A stretch of 35,928 nucleotides of DNA from a bacterium (GTDB lineage Bacteria; Patescibacteriota; Doudnabacteria; UBA920): NCBI GenBank assembly GCA_021791515.1, contig JAJYWK010000052.1:1-35928 (forward strand), read 5' to 3'. Each line of letters opens with the position of its first letter. The stretch's first letter is position 1. This document shows, one piece after another, positions 6,893 through 16,107 of the stretch. Below the pieces are notes generated by a model. The model made no database searches. It was given only the letters and a program-made list of their open reading frames with translations, and was not told the DNA's origin. The position numbers were made by a program, and so were the translations under genes.

Positions 6893-7146
6893 TTGATATA
6901 GTAATGGCCTTTACTGTATCAGTTTGTTGATATAGTGAAAACTTTTTTAGCCATTTTGCATACTTTTCACGCTGTACTATGCAAAAAAGAGACTTTTAGC
7001 ACACTGTACTGATCAAAATCGGCGTTTCTCTAATGATACAAAAGTGTACTATTTCGGAAACGCCAAATTTTAGTGAATGGAGCCCATTTTCTGCCTTCTA
7101 TTCACTAAATTTTATATTCCAACTTAGCGACAAAACTTGGAATATA
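6893..7146. repeat. Non-coding region packed with hairpins and direct repeats
   Basis: No convincing gene lies between 6834 and 7271. Instead there are TTGATATAGT twice (6893-6902, 6927-6936), an imperfect direct repeat ACTTTT..GTACT..CAAAA (about 6962-6986 and 6992-7017), and TGTACT three times (6973, 7005, 7045). Four successive inverted repeats follow: 6954-6962/6978-6986 (9 bp), 7021-7028/7057-7064 (8 bp), 7069-7078/7100-7109 (10 bp) and 7113-7122/7137-7146 (10 bp). It separates divergent gene sets, so it may be a control region, a single-strand or double-strand origin, or a transfer origin. Confidence 0.6.
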
Positions 7147-7225
7147 GCTTTTCTTGTTACGACTTAAGCATGCTTGCTTGCTCTCCGACACAGGCACTTG
7201 CATTTATTGCTATTATAGCATAGAA

Positions 7226-7231
7226 TATAAT
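7226..7231 (+). promoter_or_regulatory. -10 element of the defence operon
   Basis: TATAAT (7226-7231) precedes the AbiEi-like gene by 40 bases. A clear -35 is missing. The palindrome TGCTATTATAGCA just upstream (7208-7220) could be the binding site of the AbiEi-like regulator, since AbiEi proteins repress their own promoters. Confidence 0.4.
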
Positions 7232-7271
7232 CTATAGGTGACATTTTGCGTAACCTTTTGAATTATACCCC

Positions 7272-7868
7272 ATGACCCAACGAATTGACATCATGAATAT
7301 ACTCCTCCGATCCAAGCAGTCGGTCTTTACGTTTAAGGAAGTGAATTTGCTTGCCGGAGGTGAAGTCAGTCCTGCGTTATTGCGCCGCAGGGTGAGCTAT
7401 TATGTTCAAAAAGATCAACTGCATCCTCTTCGTCGTGGCATTTATGCCAAAGATAAAAAGTACGACAAATTCGAATTGGCAAACCGAATCTACACCCCGT
7501 CATATATCAGTTTTGAAACCGTTCTCGGACGAGCCGGAGTCACTTTCCAATCGTACGGACAAATTTTTATTGCCTCATATCTCACTCGAGAATTAAAAAT
7601 TGAGGATCAGATATATTCATATAGAAAAATTAAAGATGATGTTCTTGCGAGGACTCAACCGCCAACGGGCATAGAACACAAAGGGACTTATTCTATCGCA
7701 ACTCCGGAACGAGCTTTTTTGGATGTTGTATATCTCTCGAAAGATTACCATTTTGATAATTTGTCTGCTTTGAACTGGGAGAAGGTCTTTGAACTTCTGC
7801 CGATTTTTGGCAATGCGGAAATGGAGAAACGGGTAAAAGCATATTACGAGCAGTTCAAAAATAGCTGA
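7272..7868 (+). CDS. AbiEi-like winged-helix antitoxin/regulator
   Basis: 198 residues. The N-terminal 65 residues are a winged helix of the AbiEi type ('VFTFKEVNLLAGGEVSPALLRRRVSYYVQKDQLHPLRRGIYAKD'). The rest ('RIYTPSYISFETVLGRAGVTFQSYG', 'YSIATPERAFLDVVYLS') matches the AbiEi C-terminal region, where 'ATPERAFLD' is the hallmark. AbiEi normally represses an AbiEii nucleotidyltransferase toxin, but no AbiEii gene follows; a SNF2 helicase does, 31 bases on. I infer that it has been recruited as the autoregulator of this restriction operon, or controls an unrecognised toxin. Confidence 0.75.
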   Translation: MTQRIDIMNILLRSKQSVFTFKEVNLLAGGEVSPALLRRRVSYYVQKDQLHPLRRGIYAKDKKYDKFELANRIYTPSYISFETVLGRAGVTFQSYGQIFIASYLTRELKIEDQIYSYRKIKDDVLARTQPPTGIEHKGTYSIATPERAFLDVVYLSKDYHFDNLSALNWEKVFELLPIFGNAEMEKRVKAYYEQFKNS

Positions 7869-7899
7869 AAGTAAACCATGAGTATGAAAATGAAAATCT

Positions 7900-10845
7900 A
7901 TGAAAATCACTGATCACCACGCAAAATATTTTGCCTACGAGTTAACCAAGCGATGTTCCTCGGACAGCTTGGAGAAATTGTCGTCCACACTTTCCAACGC
8001 GCAAGTTGATCTTAATCCCCATCAGATAGAGGCGGCATTGTTTGCGTTCCGATCGCCACTCTCCAAAGGAGCTATCCTCGCAGACGAAGTCGGTCTTGGA
8101 AAAACAATTGAAGCCGGACTTGTACTATCGCAAAAATGGGCTGAAAGAAAACGAAAAATATTACTTATACTGCCATCGAGCCTACGCAAGCAATGGAATG
8201 CCGAGTTGCAAGAAAAATTCTTTTTGCCATCGATTATTTTAGAAACAAAATCATTCAATCAATACGTTAAAGACGGCAATCTGAACCCGTTCGATCAGGA
8301 AGATGTTGTCGTCATCTGCTCGTATCATTTTGCCCGGTCAAAATCTTCTTATATAAAACAAACCAAGTGGGACATTGTTGTAATTGATGAAGCCCATCGT
8401 CTACGTAATGTATATAAAAACAGTAATAAGATTGCTCGAGAAATAAAGGATGCATTAGTTGATGTTCCGAAAATTTTGCTTACGGCTACACCGCTTCAAA
8501 ACTCCCTCCTTGAGCTGTACGGTTTAGTAAGTATTATCGATGACCATGTATTCGGTGATCTTAAGAGTTTCAAAGTTAACTATGCCCGACTCTCACGCGA
8601 GCAGGATGTTTATGAGGGCGAGCTTGGTATGGTTGAACCGCGACAGGAGATGTTTACCGATTTACGCAACCGGCTGAAGCCGGTTTGCATTCGTACGTTG
8701 CGAAGGCAGGTTCTTGAATATATCAAATACACCAAGCGGATTCCGCTTACTCAAAATTACATTCCTACTGAAGAAGAAGTTGAACTTTACAATGGTATGT
8801 CCGAATACCTGCAAAGAACGAAGCTGTTTGCTTTGCCTAATAGTCAACGTCAGCTTATTACCATGATTTTGCGAAAGCTTCTGGCGTCATCGTCTTTCGC
8901 TATCGCCAGCACACTGAATAGTCTGGTGTTCAAACTTTCGAAACTTATTGAGAAAGTGGAGAAGCAAAAAGCGGCCGAGGATAGTGGGATTGAGGGCCTT
9001 GATCAGAACTTTGAGACGCTTGATGAAGTATCGGACGAATGGATAGACAACGAAGAGGACGACGGCACAGAAGAGACGGAAACAAAAAAGATACAGTATA
9101 CCGACGAAGACGTTGCATTGATGAAATCGGAAAAGGTTGATCTTGAAAAATTTCGGGATGTTGCCAAGAAAATTTGGAAAAACTCCAAAGGAGATGCCCT
9201 GCTTACTGCGCTTAAAAAAGGTTTTGAAATGACCGAAGAGCTTCATGCAAATAAAAAGGCCATTATTTTCACCGAGTCCACCATCACCCAGAACTATCTT
9301 TTGCAACTACTTTCGGAAAATGGTTATACGGATAAGATAGTTTTATTTAATGGTTCGAACAACGACGAAAAGTCAAAACAGATTTATGCTACTTGGCTTA
9401 AGGACAACAAGGATACGGACAATGTAACCGGCTCGAAAACTGCAGACATGCGCGCGGCTCTGGTTGAATATTTCAGGGATGAGGCGGAAATTATGATTGC
9501 CACTGAAGCCGCGGCCGAGGGCGTGAATTTACAATTTTGCTCATTGCTTATTAATTATGACCTCCCATGGAATCCGCAAAGGATTGAACAGCGTATCGGC
9601 CGGTGCCACCGCTACGGCCAGAAATATGATGTTGTCGTGATCAATTTTGTTAATCTTAAAAACGCCGCCGATCAGCGCGTGTATCAGCTCTTGGATCAAA
9701 AATTCAATTTGTTCAAGGGTGTATTCGGCGCAAGCGATGAAGTTCTCGGAAGCATTGAATCTGGTGTGGATTTTGAAAAGCGTATCGCCGGTATTTATCA
9801 AACCTGCCGAAGCGAAGAAGAAATCAACACGGCCTTTGATGGCTTGCAAAAAGAGATGGACGAGAGCATCCAAAATAACCTGCGTGATACTCGCCAGAAA
9901 TTGTTAGAAAACTTCGATGCCGAAGTGCATGAAAAGCTCAAAGTTAATCTTAAAGAAAGTGAAGCGTATCTGGATACTTATACTCGCTGGCTATGGGATG
10001 CAACAAAATATTATCTCGGCGACCACGCTGATTTTGCTGAACACGAGTATTCTTTTACGCTTAAAAATAATCCATTCCCAAACGAACAGATTGATCCGGG
10101 ACCGTACAAAATCGGCAAGAATATTGATGATGCCCATATTTACCGGCCAGGGCATCCTTTGGCTCAAAAGATCCTTGGTGAGATCAAAGCCAAGCCGGCA
10201 GGTGAATCTGAGATAACTTTTGATTACTCCACTAATTCCACGATTATTTCTATTCTAGAACCGCTTGTTGGCAAAAGTGGTATTTTGAAAGTTTCCAATT
10301 ACACCGTCGAGGCTTTTGAAGCCGAGGACTCCGTGGTTGTATCGGCTATTGATGAATCGGGCAATCCGGTTGATGGAGAAATTACCAAGAAGTTGTTTTC
10401 AATTGCCGCGCGAGATGTAAAAGCCGCAGTAGTTTCTCCGGAAGAAAAAACTAAGCTGGACGAATTGGAAAGCCAAACTATTACTATGGTCTCTGGTCGG
10501 ATCGCCGAGCGTAACAGTGAGTTTTTCGATAATGAAGTAGACAAGCTGGACAAATGGGCGGAAGACATGAAGAAAGCCCTTGAGCTTGATCTTAAAAAAC
10601 TGGATGTTGATATTAAAATTTCAAAAACAAACGCCAAGAAAATCCTTAACCTCAATGAAAAATTGAAAGCCCAGCGTGGTATTAAGGATATGGAAAAGAA
10701 ACGCAATGAGATGCGCAAGAAACTGTACGAAGCGCAGGACGACGTGGAAGGCAGAAAAGAGAAGCTTATTGGGCAAGTCGAGTCTCAATTAAAACAAAAA
10801 TCAAAGCTTGAGCCGCTATTCACCATCCGGTGGAAAGTTGTATAA
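7900..10845 (+). CDS. SNF2/RapA-family helicase-like ATPase (defence-associated)
   Basis: 981 residues. The RecA-like N-lobe has 'ADEVGLGKT' (Walker A, about 61-69), 'VVIDEAHRLRN' (Walker B) and 'LLTATPLQN' (motif III). The C-lobe has 'EGVNLQFCSLLINYDLPWNPQRIEQRIGRCHRYGQ' (motifs V and VI). An acidic insertion (about 365-405) sits between the lobes. The C-terminal 250 residues are charged and helical with likely coiled coil (about 860-965). Such ATPases translocate on duplex DNA without strand separation and recur in DISARM (DrmD) and related systems. It lies upstream of type III mod/res and probably acts with them. Confidence 0.88.
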   Translation: MKITDHHAKYFAYELTKRCSSDSLEKLSSTLSNAQVDLNPHQIEAALFAFRSPLSKGAILADEVGLGKTIEAGLVLSQKWAERKRKILLILPSSLRKQWNAELQEKFFLPSIILETKSFNQYVKDGNLNPFDQEDVVVICSYHFARSKSSYIKQTKWDIVVIDEAHRLRNVYKNSNKIAREIKDALVDVPKILLTATPLQNSLLELYGLVSIIDDHVFGDLKSFKVNYARLSREQDVYEGELGMVEPRQEMFTDLRNRLKPVCIRTLRRQVLEYIKYTKRIPLTQNYIPTEEEVELYNGMSEYLQRTKLFALPNSQRQLITMILRKLLASSSFAIASTLNSLVFKLSKLIEKVEKQKAAEDSGIEGLDQNFETLDEVSDEWIDNEEDDGTEETETKKIQYTDEDVALMKSEKVDLEKFRDVAKKIWKNSKGDALLTALKKGFEMTEELHANKKAIIFTESTITQNYLLQLLSENGYTDKIVLFNGSNNDEKSKQIYATWLKDNKDTDNVTGSKTADMRAALVEYFRDEAEIMIATEAAAEGVNLQFCSLLINYDLPWNPQRIEQRIGRCHRYGQKYDVVVINFVNLKNAADQRVYQLLDQKFNLFKGVFGASDEVLGSIESGVDFEKRIAGIYQTCRSEEEINTAFDGLQKEMDESIQNNLRDTRQKLLENFDAEVHEKLKVNLKESEAYLDTYTRWLWDATKYYLGDHADFAEHEYSFTLKNNPFPNEQIDPGPYKIGKNIDDAHIYRPGHPLAQKILGEIKAKPAGESEITFDYSTNSTIISILEPLVGKSGILKVSNYTVEAFEAEDSVVVSAIDESGNPVDGEITKKLFSIAARDVKAAVVSPEEKTKLDELESQTITMVSGRIAERNSEFFDNEVDKLDKWAEDMKKALELDLKKLDVDIKISKTNAKKILNLNEKLKAQRGIKDMEKKRNEMRKKLYEAQDDVEGRKEKLIGQVESQLKQKSKLEPLFTIRWKVV

Positions 10846-10874
10846 AAAATTATCAAATAATTAACTAAAAATAT

Positions 10875-11711
10875 ATGACAGAAAACAATAAACTTATAGC
10901 AATTTTTGAAGACCAGCCTGTTCGTCGAACGTGGAATGCGAAAGAAGAAAAATGGTACTTCAGCGTGGTTGACATTATTGGTGTCTTGAGCCAAAGCTCG
11001 GACCCTAGAAACTACTGGAAAGTGCTCAAAAACCGGTTAAATAAGGAAGGAAGTGAAGTGGTTACAAAATGTAACCAGTTGAAAATGATCGCTCCTGACG
11101 GCAAAATGCGCGAAACCGATGCGGCCGACGTGGAGACCATTTTCCGGCTTGTCCAATCGGTACCCTCTCCCAAGGCTGAGCCATTCAAACTTTGGTTAGC
11201 CAAAGTTGGTTATGAGCGAATGCAGGAAACCGTTGATCCTGAATTGGCGGTAAATCGTGGGAGAAAGACTTGGCAGATGATGGGACGAAGTCAAAAGTGG
11301 ATTGAACAGAGAATGATGAGCGTTGAGACGAGAAATAAGCTCACTGATTATTGGTCTGAACATGGAATTGAGAAAGGCCAAGAATTCGCGAAGCTTACAA
11401 ATATCATCCATCAAGAATGGAGTGGCCTTTCCGTCAAGACGCATAAGAAAATAAAAAATCTAACCTATCATAATTTGCGCGATCACATGAGCGAGGCCGA
11501 AATTATTTTCACGGCTTTAGCAGAACTTTCTACTCGCCAGATTTCCGAAAAAGAAAAGGCCGAGGGTTATTCTCAAAATGAAATCGCCGCGAAAAAGGGT
11601 GGACAAATTTCTGGCAACGCGCGCAAAGCATTGGAAGATCAAACAGGTAAACGGGTCGTAAATTCTGAGAATTTTTTGCCGAATAAGAAAGATCCTAAGC
11701 AATTAAAATAA
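10875..11711 (+). CDS. BRO-N/DinD-like protein
   Basis: 278 residues. The N-terminal 110 residues ('IAIFEDQPVRRTWNAKEEKWYFSVVDIIGVLSQSSDPRNYWKVLKNRL', 'LPDGKMRETDAADVETIFRLVQSVPS'-type core) form a BRO-N-like antirepressor domain. The remainder ('WLAKVGYERMQETVDPELA', 'KLTDYWSEHGIEKGQEFAKLTNIIHQEWSGLSVKTHK') resembles DinD, a DNA-damage-inducible protein that acts on RecA in E. coli. It lies between the helicase and mod, with a 1-base gap to mod, so it belongs to the operon. A sensor of damage or of phage status is an inference. Confidence 0.72.
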   Translation: MTENNKLIAIFEDQPVRRTWNAKEEKWYFSVVDIIGVLSQSSDPRNYWKVLKNRLNKEGSEVVTKCNQLKMIAPDGKMRETDAADVETIFRLVQSVPSPKAEPFKLWLAKVGYERMQETVDPELAVNRGRKTWQMMGRSQKWIEQRMMSVETRNKLTDYWSEHGIEKGQEFAKLTNIIHQEWSGLSVKTHKKIKNLTYHNLRDHMSEAEIIFTALAELSTRQISEKEKAEGYSQNEIAAKKGGQISGNARKALEDQTGKRVVNSENFLPNKKDPKQLK

Positions 11712-11712
11712 T

Positions 11713-13296
11713 ATGACTAAAAAGCAAAAACTTGAATTGACGTGGATCGGCAAGGACGAAGAGCTCAAGCTCGAGCCGAGGATTTTAATCGAGGACCCGG
11801 ACAAGTCCTATGGAGACAAGTCGGCCGAGAATATGCTCATCCACGGCGATAACCTCCTCGCGCTCAAAGCCCTTGAGCAGGATTTCGCTGGCCGCATTAA
11901 ATGTATTTATATCGATCCGCCCTACAACACTGGTAGTGCTTTTGAACATTATGACGATAACCTTGAGCATTCTATTTGGCTCAATTTAATACGTCCACGG
12001 TTAGATATTCTGAAAACCCTTTTGGATAAAGATCAGGGTAGCATCTGGATTTCAATTGATGATACAGAGTCTCACTATTTAAAAGTGCTTTGTGATGAGG
12101 TTTTTGGTAGAAATAATTTTGTTGCAACAGTTATCTGGGAGAAGAAACACACTAGGAGTAATGATGCGAGATGGCTTTCCGACAATCATGATTTCGTTCT
12201 ATGCTACGCAAAAAATAAGTCACAATGGCAAAGAAATTTACTTCCCCGAACGGACGAGGATTCGAATGGTTATTCAAATATTGACAATGATCCACGAGGT
12301 GTTTGGGCATCAGGACCTTGTCATGCAAAAACACCAAACCCAAAAGATATTTATCCAATAACTACCCCGTCAGGCAGGACTCTTATGCCACCAGCTGGTA
12401 CAAGCTGGAGATTTTCAGAAAAAAGATTTGAAGAGTTAATCAAAGATAATCGCATTTATTTTGGCGACAAAGGGAATAACGTGCCTCGTTATAAAAGATT
12501 TCTCACGGAGGTTCAGCAAGGGTTAGTGCCAATTACAATATGGTTCCGTGAAGAAGTTGGTGATAACCAAGAAGCAAAACAAGAAATAAAAAAGTTATTT
12601 GCTGAAGATCCATTTTCTACTCCAAAACCAGAGAGACTCATTAAACGGATTCTGGATATTGCTTCGAAGCCGGGCGATTGGGTTTTAGATTCATTCCTTG
12701 GTTCCGGCACTACTTCAGCCGTGGCACACAAGACCGGACGGAAACATATCGGTATTGAATTCGGTGATCATGCTGACACGCACTGCTTGCCTCGTTTGAA
12801 AAAAGTTGTTGATGGTTCTGATGGCTTGGCTTTGTCGGAAGCACTTGGCTGGAAAGGCGGAGGTGGATTTAAGTTTTATAATCTTGCACCGAGCCTGCTT
12901 CGCAAGGATTCTTTCGGCAATTTTGTGATCGATGAAAAATACAACAGCAATATGTTGGCGGCCGCCATGTGTAAGCATGAGGGTTTCAAGTTCTATCCGG
13001 ATGAGGCACTGTATTGGAAGCACGGAAAGTCCACGGAAAATGATTTTATTTTTGTCACTACTGGTTTTGTTACGGCTGAACAGTTAGAAAAAGTTCACAG
13101 CGAAATGAAAGCCGGCGAGAGTTTACTCATTTGCGCCAAATCGTTTGCACCGGAATGCGAAAGCCGTTTTGCCGATATTACAATCAAAAAGATTCCGCAG
13201 ATGATTCTTGGTCGTTGCGAATTCGGTAAAGATAACTACGATCTGAATATTATCAAGGCCACTGAAGCGGAGGCGGAAGAATCTAACGAATCCTAA
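11713..13296 (+). CDS. mod: Type III restriction-modification methyltransferase subunit (Mod)
   Basis: 527 residues. 'CIYIDPPYNTG' (about 64-74) is the DPPY catalytic motif, and 'DSFLGSGTTS' (about 326-335) the SAM-binding FxGxG motif. The DPPY-before-FxGxG order marks a class beta N6-adenine methyltransferase of the type III group. The central segment between the motifs (about 125-310) should hold the target-recognition domain; its DNA is visibly more AT-rich than the flanks. The C-terminal 190 residues probably contact Res. Start ATG 11713 directly follows the preceding stop. Mod both marks host DNA and gives sequence specificity to Res. Confidence 0.9.
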   Translation: MTKKQKLELTWIGKDEELKLEPRILIEDPDKSYGDKSAENMLIHGDNLLALKALEQDFAGRIKCIYIDPPYNTGSAFEHYDDNLEHSIWLNLIRPRLDILKTLLDKDQGSIWISIDDTESHYLKVLCDEVFGRNNFVATVIWEKKHTRSNDARWLSDNHDFVLCYAKNKSQWQRNLLPRTDEDSNGYSNIDNDPRGVWASGPCHAKTPNPKDIYPITTPSGRTLMPPAGTSWRFSEKRFEELIKDNRIYFGDKGNNVPRYKRFLTEVQQGLVPITIWFREEVGDNQEAKQEIKKLFAEDPFSTPKPERLIKRILDIASKPGDWVLDSFLGSGTTSAVAHKTGRKHIGIEFGDHADTHCLPRLKKVVDGSDGLALSEALGWKGGGGFKFYNLAPSLLRKDSFGNFVIDEKYNSNMLAAAMCKHEGFKFYPDEALYWKHGKSTENDFIFVTTGFVTAEQLEKVHSEMKAGESLLICAKSFAPECESRFADITIKKIPQMILGRCEFGKDNYDLNIIKATEAEAEESNES

Positions 13297-13297
13297 T

Positions 13298-15949
13298 ATG
13301 AATACAAAAGCACAAGCAATCAAAAATCGTTTGAGTCTCCGCAAGCCGCAAGCGGACAGTTTGGAAATCTTGGAAAAACTGGCAGATACGCTGGAATTAA
13401 AGAAAGGGGTTGATCCAGTGTCTGAATTGGCAAAGGTTCGGGCATTGTATCCGACATGCTCGGATTTTGAACGAGACTTTCCCTCGGTTTGTTTTTCCTT
13501 GGCTACCGGCGTTGGAAAAACTCGCCTCATGGGTGCGTTCATTTCGTATCTTTACGTTGCCAAAGGCATTAAGAATTATTTTGTCCTGGCTCCCAACCTT
13601 ACGATTTACAATAAGCTCATTGACGATCTTTCCAATCCGCAAAATCCGAAGTATGTATTTAGGGGAATCGCCGAGTTTGCCGTCACGCCTCCCCGGGTCA
13701 TTACCGGAGACAATTACGCTGAAGCGCGGCAAAGCACTTTGTTTAAGGAGTCGGTCAATATAAACATTTTTAATATTTCCAAGATCAATTCCGAAGTCCG
13801 GGGCGGTAAAGAGCCGAAGATTAAAAGATTATCAGAATATCTTGGTGAGTCATATTTCAACTATCTTTCCGAATTGTCGGACCTCGTGCTTCTAATGGAC
13901 GAATCACACCATTATCGCGCTGATGCCGGACTCCGAGCGATCAATGAGTTGAAGCCAATTTTAGGCCTTGAGCTCACCGCTACCCCGATTGATACGCGCG
14001 GCAATAAATTCAAAAATGTTGTTTTTGATTATCCGCTGGCCCGGGCTTTGCAGGACGGTTTTGTAAAAGAACCGGCTATTGCCACTCGTCGCGACTTTAA
14101 TCCTGACCAATACCGCAATGATCCAAAAGAGCTGGATTTGATAAAGCTTGAAGATGGAATTCGTATTCATGAAGATACTAAAGTTGCTCTGGATATTTAT
14201 GCCCGTGATACCGGTAATCGTTTGGTCCGGCCGTTCGTGCTGGTTGTTGCCCGAGATACGGATCATGCCAAAGAAATTCGGACGATGATTGAATCGGACC
14301 GGTTTTTTGAGGGTAGATATACCGGCAAGGTAATGGAAATTCATTCCAATCAACGCGGCGAAGAAAAAGAGGAAAATGTTCAGAGGCTTATCGATTTGGA
14401 AAAACCGGAAAATCCGATAGAGATTGTCGTTCACGTTAACATGCTCAAGGAGGGCTGGGACGTTACTAATCTCTACACCATCATTCCTTTGCGCGCGGCC
14501 AATTCCCAGATTCTTACCGAGCAAACTATCGGCCGTGGCTTACGATTACCTTTCGGTGCCAGGACCGGTGTTGAAAAGGTAGACAAGCTCACTATTATCG
14601 CTCATGACCGCTTTCAATCCATTGTGGATGCGGCTAATGATCCCAATTCTATAATTCGGCAGGAGAATATCATTGAAATTGACCCGAATACTTTGCCGGA
14701 AGAGCAGGAAGTTATTACCGCATCATCGGTTACGGAAGAAGCGTTTACTGAAAAGCGCAAAGAAATTGCCAACATCACCAATGAGGCCGAACGACAAAAA
14801 GCCGGCTTTGCGTTGGAGGCCGAGCAGTTAATAACCGAGGCAGTAAGCACTCTTGGCGCGAATATAAAAAATATCAATGATTTAAAGAACGACGAAATTC
14901 GAAAACTAGCTTTCGAGAAAATGGTGGAAAGTATAGAAAACAATCCACAACAAAATCTTTTCAAGGCCAATCTCGTTGAGGCGGCCAAACAGGAATACGA
15001 GAACGTTATCTCCGAGTTTATTGATAAAACAATCGCCATTCCGCGCGTGCTTATTCAGCAGAAGCATGACGTTAAATCCGGCTTCCAAGATTTTGATCTG
15101 GACGTTGCTGGTCTGAACTATCAGCCAGTATCTGAAGAAATCATCCGCAGGACTCTGCGCACTAATGAAAGCGAAATTTTGCAAAGCGAAAGCTCGGGCG
15201 TTGTGCGCGATATTCCGGAGAATATTCTCGTCAACGAATTGATCAACTATCCGGAGGTTGATTATGACCGCGAGGCTGAACTCTTATATAAATTGTCACG
15301 GCAAGCCATTGCCAAGCTCGGAAAAGATCGGGACGCCGATGATCTGAAAAATATCGTTCTCTACCACAAAAGAGAAATCGGCCGCTATATTTATGCCCAG
15401 CTTCAACAGAATTTTTATTTGGAAACCTCCGGCTTTGAAGAACCGATCGTGTATCCGTTTGATCGCATTAAACCGCATAACTTTTCCAAATATACGGCTG
15501 ACAGTGTTCATCATTATACCGAGACCATAAACCCTACCCACGCGATCCCTTCAAAGGTTTTCGGCGGATTTAAGAAGGCCTGCCATAATCTTTACAAATT
15601 CGATTCTAAGGCCGAGAAAGACTTCGCCGCAATTTTGGAAAAAGATACCGATGTTTTGAAGTGGCTCCGGCCGGCCGAGTCCCAGTTTGAGCTTTATTGG
15701 AAGCATAATTCAAAACGCTATCATCCGGATTTTGTGGTCGAGACAGTAGATACGATCTTTATGGTTGAGATCAAGGCGGAAAAAGATATTGATGACACTG
15801 AAGTCCAAGAAAAAGCCGAGGCTGGAAAGAAATATTGCGAAGTGGTGTCGACTTTTAATGTAGCCAACGGCGGCAAAAAGTGGACCTACGTTCTAATTCC
15901 GCACACCGCCGTCGTGGCGAATATGAGCTTGAAGAGTTTGTGTAAGTAA
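13298..15949 (+). CDS. res: Type III restriction enzyme subunit (Res)
   Basis: 883 residues. An SF2 helicase core has 'LATGVGKTRLMGA' (Walker A, about 68-80), 'LLMDESHHYRADAG' (DEAH-box variant, about 197) and 'LELTATPIDTRGNKF'. The second lobe includes 'VHVNMLKEGWDVTNLYTIIPLRAANSQILTEQTIGRGLRLP'. The C-terminal PD-(D/E)XK nuclease has 'YHPDFVVETVDTIFMVEIKAE' (D near 811, E-x-K near 826). It hydrolyses ATP, communicates along DNA and cuts at a distance from the Mod site. It starts one base after the mod stop. All motifs are present, so the enzyme appears intact. Confidence 0.9.
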   Translation: MNTKAQAIKNRLSLRKPQADSLEILEKLADTLELKKGVDPVSELAKVRALYPTCSDFERDFPSVCFSLATGVGKTRLMGAFISYLYVAKGIKNYFVLAPNLTIYNKLIDDLSNPQNPKYVFRGIAEFAVTPPRVITGDNYAEARQSTLFKESVNINIFNISKINSEVRGGKEPKIKRLSEYLGESYFNYLSELSDLVLLMDESHHYRADAGLRAINELKPILGLELTATPIDTRGNKFKNVVFDYPLARALQDGFVKEPAIATRRDFNPDQYRNDPKELDLIKLEDGIRIHEDTKVALDIYARDTGNRLVRPFVLVVARDTDHAKEIRTMIESDRFFEGRYTGKVMEIHSNQRGEEKEENVQRLIDLEKPENPIEIVVHVNMLKEGWDVTNLYTIIPLRAANSQILTEQTIGRGLRLPFGARTGVEKVDKLTIIAHDRFQSIVDAANDPNSIIRQENIIEIDPNTLPEEQEVITASSVTEEAFTEKRKEIANITNEAERQKAGFALEAEQLITEAVSTLGANIKNINDLKNDEIRKLAFEKMVESIENNPQQNLFKANLVEAAKQEYENVISEFIDKTIAIPRVLIQQKHDVKSGFQDFDLDVAGLNYQPVSEEIIRRTLRTNESEILQSESSGVVRDIPENILVNELINYPEVDYDREAELLYKLSRQAIAKLGKDRDADDLKNIVLYHKREIGRYIYAQLQQNFYLETSGFEEPIVYPFDRIKPHNFSKYTADSVHHYTETINPTHAIPSKVFGGFKKACHNLYKFDSKAEKDFAAILEKDTDVLKWLRPAESQFELYWKHNSKRYHPDFVVETVDTIFMVEIKAEKDIDDTEVQEKAEAGKKYCEVVSTFNVANGGKKWTYVLIPHTAVVANMSLKSLCK

Positions 15950-16022
15950 TGTGCTAAAAATTGGCACTAGGCTAAAGAACTAGTGAGTGGGATGAGTTAC
16001 TAATGCCTCATATACCATTTTG

Positions 16023-16047
16023 AACCTCCGAAACCAGCGGAGGTTTT
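16023..16047 (+). terminator. Terminator of the restriction operon
   Basis: AACCTCCG (16023-16030) pairs with CGGAGGTT (16038-16045) around a 7-base loop and runs into TTTT at 16044-16047. It lies 74 bases after the res stop codon. Confidence 0.75.
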
Positions 16048-16075
16048 ACTGTGTATAACTTATAGTGATGATAAC

Positions 16076-16104
16076 TTGACTTTTATTTATATCCTTGCTA
16101 GGAT
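16076..16104 (+). promoter_or_regulatory. Promoter of the retron-like region
   Basis: TTGACT (16076-16081), 17 bases, then TAGGAT (16099-16104) preceded by TGC give an extended -10 promoter. The start would be near 16111, directly before a run of hairpins. Confidence 0.6.
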
Positions 16105-16107
16105 ATC

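Noticed and set aside
7272-15949. Calling the defence operon DISARM
   Set aside because: A DrmD-like SNF2 protein is present, but the core DISARM genes (DUF1998 helicase DrmA, DrmB, PLD protein DrmC) are missing; Mod and Res are clearly type III.
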